A stretch of 64,000 nt of DNA from contig NC_052399.1 of the NCBI RefSeq assembly GCF_009389715.1, forward strand, positions 3,178,938 through 3,242,937. The letters run 5' to 3'. Origin of the DNA: Phoenix dactylifera (taxonomy: Eukaryota > Streptophyta > Magnoliopsida > Arecales > Arecaceae). Below, piece by piece: positions 26,101 through 35,346 of the stretch. The translations under genes were made by a program, and so were the position numbers. The notes under the pieces were generated by a model that did no database searches, was not told the origin of the DNA, and worked only from the letters and a program-made list of their open reading frames with translations. Within the stretch, counting starts at the first letter, position 1, and each line of letters opens with the position of its first letter.

Positions 26101-27060
26101 CCTTTATAAGGAATATGAGAACAAGTTAGGTTATGTAGCCTATTGCGGTTTATCAAAAAGAAAAAGGGTCCATAAGCTTATTATACAGGCACCTATTAGT
26201 AGGGTTTTGCGAGAAGTACAGCAACCATTTAAAAATGTCCTGAAGTAAATATTGGAATTTAAACTTTATCTGCTTTCTATTAGGCACGTTGGCTACTTAT
26301 GTTTACAAAGCTGGCAAATGGGAAATGCTTCAAGACACTGCTTATGCATAAATATGTTAAAAGATCATTCATCATTACCAGTTATAACATAGATGCCATT
26401 CCTATATGCAGTCATCTTAGTTATTAATATTTCTTCATGTGCTAAGTTCTTTTTGATAAATTTTAGTTATCTATAATGTTTTGCACTTTATGGCTAATTA
26501 TAGAAGGATTGCCAATTGTTGATCTAAATTATATTAATACATCTCTTTTGGAATTCAAAGACAATCAAAAAAATATCTAATGTAAAATCATTCATGTATA
26601 TCCTATTGAACATTGCTACCGCCAATGATTACAGAGCAAACAATTCTAAAATAAGTCTTAGGACTTCGCAAAATAAACTTTGGTGCCAGTTTTTCTTTTC
26701 TTTTCTTTTCTTTTTTTTCTTTTCTTGTGTACAAAGAGAAGGAAGAAAAGAAACAATAAAACCTAAACATTAAAAACAAAGTGAACAAAAACCAGCATCC
26801 ATGTTCAACAGCGAAGATGGCTCCCCACGAATAGAAGAACCTAGGCGCAAATTAAGGAGTGAACCAAATCAAACCCTCAAGCCAATTGGGTAGTTTGGTT
26901 TGCTTTCCTATAAACATGTTGCACAGAAAAATAATCCAAAGAAGAGATCATACGATGAATATGTTGTGCCAGCTTTTCTTTTTAATTCACTTTGATTTAT
27001 GTTTAACGTCCCATCACATGCAAAGCCTTGGTCTTAACCTTCTTTTCGACCAACTCTCTG
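23178..27060. other. NUP50 3' UTR and intergenic, no gene recognised
   Basis: About 3.9 kb, AT-rich. The first few hundred bases are presumably NUP50 3' UTR. A 117-codon minus-strand frame (25507-25860) has no family resemblance. A CTTTT-type simple repeat lies at 26691-26726. I see nothing else. Confidence 0.45.
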
Positions 27061-28534
27061 GAATCTTTATAAATCTTTGAGTCTCAGAACCTAATTAGCT
27101 TAACCCAGACCCGGCCCCCTCGTTTGGGGTCTGGCTCTGAACAGAGGGTCCCTTGGAATGAAGTTTCACTCAGTTCACCAGATACCCAACAGGGCCGGGA
27201 CAGGGCCGAGAGACGACTCACCTACTTTATTGAGGTCGGCCAGCCACATAACGTCGTGCGTGACCGCGAAAACCGCCACGTCGCTTATTGTTGCGGTCTC
27301 AGGTTTCTCGATCCTCTTCGTCTTTCCGTTCTTTGGGACGTTTGTAATTGGGAACTGGTCGCAGTTTACGTAAGAGGTTGCGGATTGCTGAGCATGGCTT
27401 TCGAGGGACGAGGGAGCATCTGATGACGATATGATCCATCAAATCGGACGGTCATGATGGCGTCAAAAAAGACAATATGATGTCGTGATTGCTTGAAGTT
27501 AGGCAAGTGAGAACTGTGGGGTCAAGGGGTCTCCCGGCTATCCAAAGAAAAAGAAACCATCGGGTCCAAAAAAGTGTTTGCCTCCACGTATGGGTCTTCC
27601 GGTAATCCTCCTCAGAGATACGACGATCCTAAACTTCTTCTTTGGTACGTCTCGGAAGAAGTCAAATCGAATCCGATCGAACTTGCAGATCCAGTGAAGA
27701 ACGAAATAAAAAAAATAAAATAAATTGAATATAATTGTAAAAATAAAAATCAGAAGTGGCTAAGAGGAAGAACTTTTCTTCAGAATTTTTTGATATTTTT
27801 TTCTAATTTTTCGTGTCCCGAATAGGATGAAATCAAGGAATATGTATAGAGGGTTTAGAGGGGCTTTTTGGTCTTTTTGCGGACGCATCTGCGCCTTCCG
27901 CGGACGCGCCTACAGTGATTTTGCGAATGCCACAACAGGCGTTTCGCGAAATTCAAATGCGCATGCGGCTGAATCTCGGGCCGCGTGTGCATTTAAATTT
28001 TACCAATAATCCTCCACAAAAATTTAAATAATTTTAAAATCAAAATAAAATGTTGGATATCTTATATTATGCAATAGGTGTAGGTACCTTTCGGTTTAAA
28101 CCTTCACTTAGTAACAATTGATTACATCTGTGGAGCCAAGGTAGTCTTAACATTGAACCTCGGTCCATGACTCAGAATAAATCAACAACACACATAATAT
28201 AGCCTGATCTGGGTTCTAAGCGGGTTACACTAATATGGCCATGCGTAGGTATCTTTTATGTGCTTTTTAGGGAATCACCCATTTTTCATAATCGCGGCCT
28301 TACGACTGCACATATAAATTAGTCCTAATAAGGAAGTTGCAAGGAAGCTCCTGTCTTTTGGGTCTCGGACTCATTAAGAGTTATATAAACAAACTCATCC
28401 TACCGCTTGCTTTTATGAGCACTAACGTCACAGGAATGAGGAAAACATCAAACAGTGCTCCTCTTAGTCACATTCCGGTTTGTTTCTACCCATTGAACCT
28501 TTTAAGGTTTGGTTTCCACCGTAGTGATCTATCT
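27061..28534 (-). other. Copia 3' flank, possible decayed LTR
   Basis: This segment lies downstream of the copia pol stop on the minus strand. About 28020-28008 on that strand reads GTGGAGGATTATTGG, like the purine-rich tract and LTR start of many copia elements. The following 300 to 900 bases (down to about 27100) could be an LTR. No matching LTR was found next to the copia gag at 42.35 kb, so the call is tentative. The GC-rich part at 27100-27420 has short open frames without a recognisable product. Confidence 0.3.
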
Positions 28535-29286
28535 TTATGGGCTAAGCCCCATCCCCCTCGATAACTCTAGAATTACTGTTCTAGACAAACCTTTTGTAAG
28601 CTGATCAGCCAAATTATTTTCTAATTTTACACAATTTAAAGCAATAACGTTATTTTTTAATTTATATCTTAATAATTTATGACGCACTTTTAAGTGCATG
28701 TTCATTTTTACATTGGCATTTTTTTGGTTGTACTTATCTATTGCAGATTTACAGTCATAATGTAAGGAGGCAGGTGGTAAATGTGACTCATCTATAGGAA
28801 GGTCTATTAGTAGATATCTGAGCTACTCAGCCTCAGTGCTAGTGGCGTCTAAAGCTATCAGTTTAGACTCTATGGTACTCCTAGATATCAAGATTTGTTT
28901 GGTGGATTTCTAAGACACAACAGCATCTCTTAGAAGAAAAACATATCCTGTGGTGGATTTAACATCTAAGGTATCGCTGATTCAGTTGGCATCACTATAG
29001 CATTCTAGAACAGTAGGAAACCTACTAAAGTGCAAACTATAGGACTTGGTACCCTTAAGATACCTAAGGATTCTCTCGAATGCTGTCTAGTGATCTCTAT
29101 TTGGATTAACAGTATATCTGCTAAGTCTATTCACAGCATATGCCATGTCTAGCATGGTGTAGTTTGCTAGGAATCCTAGTGAGCGTATAATTTGAGCATA
29201 TAGGCCTTGAAGGATAGGAGTTCCTAAGTTCTTCTTAAGGTGTGTAGAGGGATCAAAAAGAGTAGAGACAGTCCGACAATCGGTAT
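28535..29286 (-). pseudogene. Copia pol, end of RT and RNase H
   Basis: This is the distal part of the copia polyprotein. Going down the minus strand from 29286 it shows FDPSTHLKKNLG and AYAVNRLSRYTVNPN (end of the RT and connection region). RNase H text follows, with SDANWI-like and STTGYVFLL-like segments, the closing NNLADQLTKGLSRTVILE, and a TAA at 28537-28535. Several in-frame stops interrupt it, for example just after NPNRDH near 29087. Confidence 0.8.
29282..29286. repeat. Target site duplication GGTAT (left copy)
   Basis: These five bases precede the 5' LTR and are repeated exactly at 39034-39038 after the 3' LTR. This is the expected 5-bp footprint of retroviral-type integration. 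Confidence 0.95.
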
Positions 29287-30068
29287 TGTTACGGGGGAAC
29301 TTAGCCACCATGCCCCACGTGACCGGCACGCGCGCCCAGGAAGACTACGGCAGCCCCTTGATCCAGCAATCCGAGCCCGAGTCGGACATCTTCGGCTCCG
29401 CAGCCCGACCCCGAGTCGGCTGCCCCTTGATCCAGCAATCCGACCCCGAGTCGGACATCTTCGGCTCCGCAGCCCGACCCCGAGTCGGCAGCCCCTTGAT
29501 CCAGCAATCCGACCCCGAGTCGGACATCTTCGTCTCCGCAGCCCGACCCCGAGTCGGACATCTCTCGACAACGACAGGCTATTCCCCAGAGGCACGCCGC
29601 GGCCCTCTACTCCACTACACCCAGCAACGGTCGTATCCGGCGCTGCTCCACGATCCCCTGTAACAGCCGTACAAAGCGGAGCTCCACTACGCCCTGTCAT
29701 GGCCGTACCCAGCGCTGCCCCACGACGCCCTGTAACGGCCATGTCAGTGGCAGCTCCATCGTGCTACACGATGACCAACCCCCCAAAAGGACCCCCCAGC
29801 CTGGTATATATGCGGCTGGGGGGAGAAGGGGGGAGGTAAGCAAGAACTTCCAGAGCATTCTCTTACTTGCTACTATTATCTCTCCTTCTCCCCCAATCTC
29901 CTCTGACTTGATCGTCGGAGGGCCCCCACTACCCCAGTGGTGGTGCGAGGCTTGCTTGCAGGTTTCCCGGTGGAAGGTGGAGCGCAATCAACACCAACCA
30001 AGGCAACTCAAACGGGACCCCGTTCACACCGCTGTGCCAATCGTTCTCGGTTTGGACCACCAGCAACA
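29287..30068 (+). repeat. 5' LTR (782 bp)
   Basis: It starts TGTTACGGGGGAAC and ends CCAGCAACA. It includes three 69-bp tandem units (about 29355-29560) rich in CCCCGAGTCGG, and a TATA-like TATATATGCGG at about 29806. It is almost identical to 38251-39033. Confidence 0.95.
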
Positions 30069-30070
30069 GT

Positions 30071-30087
30071 TGGCGCTAGAAGAAGGG
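30071..30087 (+). other. Primer binding site of the Tat-type element
   Basis: TGGCGCTAGAAGAAGGG begins two bases after the 5' LTR, where minus-strand DNA synthesis is primed by a tRNA. The sequence type is known from Tat/Ogre-like elements. The exact tRNA partner (arginine is likely) was not checked here. Confidence 0.75.
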
Positions 30088-30111
30088 TCACCGAATCTCA
30101 GAGCGATCGTA

Positions 30112-31744
30112 ATGGCACGGCGAGGTGGTCGTGGAGCTTCCAATGCCTCCGGTCGCGGGGCCTCTCGCGCCTCCGGCCGGGAGGCCGCTGCGTCTCCAAC
30201 ACATTCTCAGCAACACTCCACCGCTCCACCTCCCATTCAGATGGTCGAAGCCGCTCAGTTCGACCAGTTAGCCCAGCAGGTTCGCACCCTCGTGGAGGCA
30301 GTGCAGAACCTGCAGGGTGTGATGTCTCGGGCGCCGCAGCGGGCCCAGGAGCCGCTGCTCCCTGAGCGCTCACCTGTCCTCCTCAACCCGCGCTCCTTCC
30401 TCTCCCATGGGGAGGAGCGCCGGCGCGAGGAAGATTCTCGAGCACGGTCCATTCTGCCGGGACCTTCCCATCGGAGCTGCGCGGGGTACGAGAGGCGGGC
30501 CCGGGCGCGTTCCCAGACCCCCCAGTCCTCAAGGAACCCGCGCTCCAGTCGGTCCCCCTCTCGGTGCTCCTTGTCTCCCACCCATCGGTCGCGCTCCCTG
30601 GACCGGCGGGTGGACGATCTCCACCGACAACTCCAGGTCCTGAAGGGCCACTCCAAAGATCCCTTCGCCGACTTGGAGATCTCCTCCCAGCCGGCGCTGG
30701 CCTCGAGGATCCTGCGGACCCCGAATCCGCCGGGGTTCAAGATGCCGGCGATCGAGCCCTATGACGGGGCAGCGGACCCGCGGGATCACGTCGAGAGTTT
30801 CAGGACCCTTATGCTCCTCCACGGAGCATCAGATCCTCTCCTCTGCAAGGCTTTCCCAGCAACCCTCCGTGGCCCGGCAAGGGCGTGGTTCGCCGGCCTG
30901 GAGGCTAACTCAATCCAGTCCTTCGACCAGTTCACTCGCCTCTTCATCACTCATTTCGCCGTCAGTAGCCGGCGGCGACTGGTCTCCGACTCCCTCTTTG
31001 ATGTTCGGCAAAACGAGGGAGAAAGCCTGCGGGATTATCTCACCCGCTTCAACAAGGCTACGCTGGAGGTCCGGAACCTGAGCTAGGAGGTAGCTCTTTC
31101 AGCCCTGAAGCGCGGCTTCCGGAAGGGCAGACTCACCTTCTCCCTGGACAAACGCCTGCCGAGGAGCTTTCCGGAGCTGTTGTCCCGGGCGAACCAGTAT
31201 GCGGACGCCGAGGAGGCGGCCGCCCACCGGAGCAAGGAGGCCGCCGAGATCTATCCAAAGCTCGGGAAGAAAAGGCGAAAAGAGGCACGCCAGAGGAGGA
31301 GCCCGACGCCCCAGCGTCGGCGCAGAAGCCCGTCGCCGGCGAGGAACCACGGCGCCCCACGCCCACGTTCTCCGCCCCGACGTTTCAGCCGGTGCACTCC
31401 TCTCCTGACTCCCCGGGCCCAGATCCTCATGGAAATCAAGGGGCGGGAGGACCTCCCGGTCCCGAGACAGATGAAGAAGATTCCTGGGAGGAGGCCCTCT
31501 CGGGCGTACTGTGAGTACCACCGGGACCACGGCCACGACACCGAAGACTGCTTCCAGCTTCGGGACGAGATCGAGGCTCTCATCCGCCGGAGGCGTCTCG
31601 GACGATATGTGAACGACCGACGTCCCCCCGCGGACCCGCGTCCAGCCGACCCGGCTCCTCCGGAGCCTCGGGAGCAGAATCGACCCGTTGCGGGCGTGAT
31701 CCACACTATCACTGGGGGCTGCTCACGGCCCGTGAGGAACGCAG
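30112..31744 (+). pseudogene. gag with one in-frame stop, joined to truncated integrase
   Basis: The frame opens at 30112 with a basic Gly/Arg/Ser leader, then a short Gln/Leu/Val helix (QFDQLAQQVRTLVEAVQN). The retrotransposon gag domain follows at about 30740-31140, with DPRDHVESFRTLMLLHG and FDQFTRLFITHFA. A TAG at 31084-31086 interrupts it. The same frame continues afterwards (VALSALKRGFRKGRLTFSL) to the zinc-knuckle-like block YCEYHRDHGHDTEDCFQLRDE near 31508-31572. It stops at 31750-31752, just past the point where integrase text begins in another frame. The stop is the only break seen in gag. No protease motif follows. Confidence 0.85.
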
Positions 31745-32762
31745 GGGGCTAGGTCCTTGGCGCACAAGATCATGAGGCAAGGCTATTGTTGGCCTACCTT
31801 GTTGGAGGACTCAAAGGATCATGTACGGAAATGCGACGCCTGCCAGCGCCACGCCAACGTCCAGAGAGTCCCTTCTGTCCCCTTGGCATCAATCATTGCA
31901 CCCTGGCCCTTCGCCCAGTGGGGAATGGATATCCTCGGACCATTCTCCGTCGCTTCAGCTCAGCGGAAATTTTTGATTGTTGCAATCGACTACTTCACCA
32001 AGTGGGTGGAGGCAGAGCCGCTGGCCACTATCACGGAGGCGCAAGTCCGGAAGTTCGTGAAGAAGAACATCATTGTCCGATTTGGGGTACCTCGGGTCCT
32101 CATCTCGGATAATGGTCGACAGTTCGACAACAAGCATTTCCGTGACTTCTGCGAGGAGTTCGGGATCGAGCATCGGTTCACATCTGTGTCGCATCCCCAA
32201 ACCAACGGTGAGGCCGAGGTCACAAATCGAACGATCCTCCAAGGAATTAAGGCGCGAATCGGTCGGACAGGGCAAGCTTGGGTCGAAGAACTCGAGAATG
32301 TCCTATTGGGCGTATCGGACCACGCATCGGACCCCTACCGGGGAGACGCCATTCAGCCTAACCTATGGCACGGAAGCGGTCGTCCCCGTGGAGCTCGGAC
32401 TCCCCTCACCTCGGGTCGCCGCGCACCGACCCGAGGTCAATTCGGAGCAGCTCCGAGGGAACCTGGACCTCTTGGAAGAAGCAAGGGAAATGGCGCAGGT
32501 TCGGATGGCGATGTATCAGCGGAGGGTGGCCCGATATTACAACTCCAAGGTCCGACTGAAGCTTTTCAGAATCGGAGATCTGGTGCTAAGGCGAGCTAAA
32601 GCATCTCAACCTGCGGAAGGTGGGAAGCTAGCGCCAAATTGGGAAGGCCCGTATAGGGTTCGCTGGGTAAACCGACCTGGCTCCTACCAGTTGGAGGCCC
32701 TAGATGGTCGAGAAATTCCAAGGAGCTGGAATTCCGCTAACCTGCGCATGTATTACCAGTAG
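31745..32762 (+). pseudogene. Truncated integrase with a frameshift
   Basis: From about 31745 the text matches a gypsy integrase from the middle of its zinc domain. The HH half is lost; the CC half (KCDACQRH) remains. The catalytic core shows the three acidic residues in WGMDILGPF, LISDNGRQFD and HPQTNGEAEVTNR. A one-base insertion near 32305 moves the rest into another frame, which then continues to the GPY module (NWEGPYRV) and a TAG at 32760-32762. No chromodomain follows, as in Tat elements. With upstream RT missing and the frame broken, this copy cannot supply its own enzyme. Confidence 0.85.
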
Positions 32763-33925
32763 AACAACAATGCCAGAAAGACAGTTCAAAAATGTATAAC
32801 ACTTTTCATTTCAATAATTTCTGGTTACAATGGCGTGCTCGTGTGATTACAAAGAATTCCCAGAGGGGAATTAGGGTGTAAAGAAAGTAAAGAAGAAGTG
32901 GAGACTCCGAGGAGCTGAAGATCTGGGATCCCGAAACCTCCATCCGAAGCGGCTGCAATCCCACCGGAAGTGGGTGCTTCCAACCGGAGGCGCCATCGAC
33001 GTCTCACGAAAAAGACGAAGAGCCGGCGCGGATGAAGAAGAAGTGGACGAAGGAGAAGTCCACACTGCTCCTACCCAGAGGCGCCATCCACGCCTCACGA
33101 AAAAGACGAGGAGCCGCCGCAGAAGAAGCTCCCGCTGCCTCCAGGGGAATGCCACCTCCAAGGGATATTCCGGTCCTCCCTAGTGTTAGGGGAGAGAAGG
33201 GATACAAGGGAGAAGAGCATATGGAGGCGCGGTCCCGGATCAAGCGTCTGGTGCGGAGCTCAATCGGGAGGTTGAACTTCAAGAAGGGGAGACGTGATCC
33301 CGGATGAAACGCCTAGAGCGGAGTTCCGCCGGGGAGAACCTCCTTGTTGATCCCAGATGAAACGGCTAGTTGGCGGAAGTCGCGAAGGGCGCGCCTCCCG
33401 TTCCTTCGGTAGGGGTCTCTCAACCATGCGCCGGAGAGGAGGCCCACGATCCATGGCAACCTGAACAGCTCCGGCTTGGCAGGCTCCATCGCACCTGCAC
33501 CTATATTTATAGCCAAACTGTGGCCCTCCGGTCGTTCCGATGCGGGTGGCTCCAATAAATGCGGGCGCATTGAATCCGGAGCCGATCCGGCTCTCGAGGC
33601 GTATCTTCCCGCGATTTCCTAAGCGTTATTCTCCTTAATCGCATTCTTTGTGCAGGACACTCCGGGTGGCCTGTACCCCTAGGTCCACATATCTCCGCTC
33701 GCGCCCAGGCCGCATCCGCCTCGAAGAACGCGCGTATCGCGGCCGCTTAACTGACACTCCTCGCAAGCAGCAACTGGCGATCCGATTTCCCAGGTAACCC
33801 CTCAATTAGCATTTAATGCCCATCTGGTGTTCCCCAGGCGACGCTTGGAGAGGAGGAGAAACACGATCGCAGCTGGCCACGGAGAAATCCCGTCGGGCGG
33901 CAAGCGACAGGCGCACGACCAGCGA
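32763..33925 (+). other. Tat 3' non-coding region before the arrays
   Basis: About 1.2 kb between the integrase stop and the 121-bp array. It holds short imperfect duplications of a GGCGCCATC(C/G)ACG(T/C)CTCACGAAAAAGACG block (near 32989 and 33081) and of GATCCCGGAT...GGAG units (33233-33365). No recognised gene. Confidence 0.5.
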
Positions 33926-34530
33926 GCGGAATTTCCCGAGGCTCGGCCCTCGGATGCCAGGCTAACCCGATGATCATCCCGGGAGCAGACTAGCCTGAAG
34001 CCCCGACCGGTCGCCTCGGCTTGCGCCAGCCTTGGCCGACCAACGAGCGGAATTTTCCGAGGCTCGGCCCTCGGATGCCAGGCTAACCCGATGATCATTC
34101 CGGGAGCAGACTAGCCTGAAGCCCCGACCGGTCGCCTCGGCTTGCGCCAGCCTTGGCCGACCAACGAGCGGAATTTCCCGAGGCTCGGCCCTCGGATGCC
34201 AGGCTAACCCGATGATCATCCCGGAAGCAGACTAGCCTGAAGCCCCGACCGGTCGCCTCGGCTTGTGCCAGCCTTGGCCGACCAACGAGCGGAATCTCCC
34301 GAGGCTCGGCCCTCGGATGCCAGGCTAACCCGATGATCATCCCGGGAGCAGACTAGCCTGAAGCCCCGACCGGTCGCCTCGGCTTGCGCCAGCCTTGGCC
34401 GACCAACGAGCGGAATCTCCCGAGGCTTGGCCCTCGGATGCCAGGCTAACCCGATGATCATCCCGGGAGCAAACTAGCCTGAAGCCCCGACCGGTCGCCT
34501 CGGCTTGCGCCAGCCTTGGCCGACCAACGA
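33926..34530 (+). repeat. 121-bp tandem array, 5 copies
   Basis: Copies start at 33926, 34047, 34168, 34289 and 34410, each with GCGGAAT(T/C)T(C/T)CCGAGGC, with few base changes between them. A sixth start at 34531 runs directly into the 46-bp array. The array lies between the integrase and the antisense gene of the Tat element. This is the region known in plant Tat/Ogre elements for fast-changing tandem repeats. Confidence 0.95.
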
Positions 34531-34532
34531 GC

Positions 34533-35176
34533 GGAATTTCCTGAGGCCTAACCCTCGGATGCCTGGCTTAGCGCCGGAAGAAGTTCCTGAGGCCTAACCC
34601 TCGGATGCCTGGCCTAGCGCCGGAAGAATTTCCTGAGGCCTAACCCTCGGATGCCTGGCTTAGTGCCGGAAGAATTTCCTGAGGCCTAACCCTCGGATGC
34701 CTGGCCTAGTGCCGGAAGAATTTCCTGAGGCCTAACCCTCGGATGCTTGGCCTAGTGCCGGAAGAATTTCCTGAGGCCCAACCCTCGGATGCCTGGCTTA
34801 GCGCCGGAAGAATTTCCTGAGGCCTAACCCTCGGATGCTTGGCTTAGTGCCGGAAGAATTTCCTGAGGCCTAACCCTCGGATGCCTGGCCTAGTGCCGGA
34901 AGAATTTCCTGAGGCCTAACCCTCGGATGCCTGGCCTAGTGCCGGAAGAATTTCCTGAGGCCCAACCCTCGGATGCCTGGCTTAGCGCCGGAAGAATTTC
35001 CCGAGGCCTAACCCTCGGATGCCTGGCTTAGTGCCGGAAGAATTTCCTGAGGCCTAACCCTCGGATGCCCGGCTTAGCGCCGGAAGAAGTTCCTGAGGCC
35101 TAACCCTCGGATGCCTGGCTTAGAGCCGGAAGAATTCCCTGAGGCCTAACCCTCAGATACCTGGCCTAGCGCCAGA
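34533..35176 (+). repeat. 46-bp tandem array, 14 copies
   Basis: Fourteen head-to-tail units of exactly 46 bp (14 x 46 = 644). Their common core is CTGAGGCCTAACCCTCGGAT, then GCCTGGC(T/C)TAG(C/T)GCCGGA. The unit is recognisably the first third of the 121-bp unit (GAATTTCC-GAGGC...CCTCGGATGCC-GGCT) followed by a new end. Copy 14 is the most diverged, as is usual at an array edge. Confidence 0.95.
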
Positions 35177-35346
35177 AGAATTTCAAGAGTCGGAAGTCAG
35201 CGAGACGCTACCAAGAGTTAAAAAGAAGAAGGACGAAAGTGAAATGAAGAAACTCTATTTGCATTAACTTTCATTGTTTCAGGGCCGAGACCCATACAAC
35301 TTGGCAAAACGCCAACACACAAAGAAAAGAACAAAAATACAGAAGG

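Noticed and set aside
29224..29742. Arg/Gly-rich frames on both strands of the LTRs
   Set aside because: They come from the 69-bp tandem units and appear identically in both LTRs, which are not coding.
29761..30111. Extension of the gag frame upstream into the 5' LTR
   Set aside because: The frame is open by chance through U5. The first gag ATG after the primer site is at 30112.
33802..34461. Series of overlapping ~81-codon minus-strand frames spaced 121 bases apart
   Set aside because: They are produced by the 121-bp tandem units; no start context or family.
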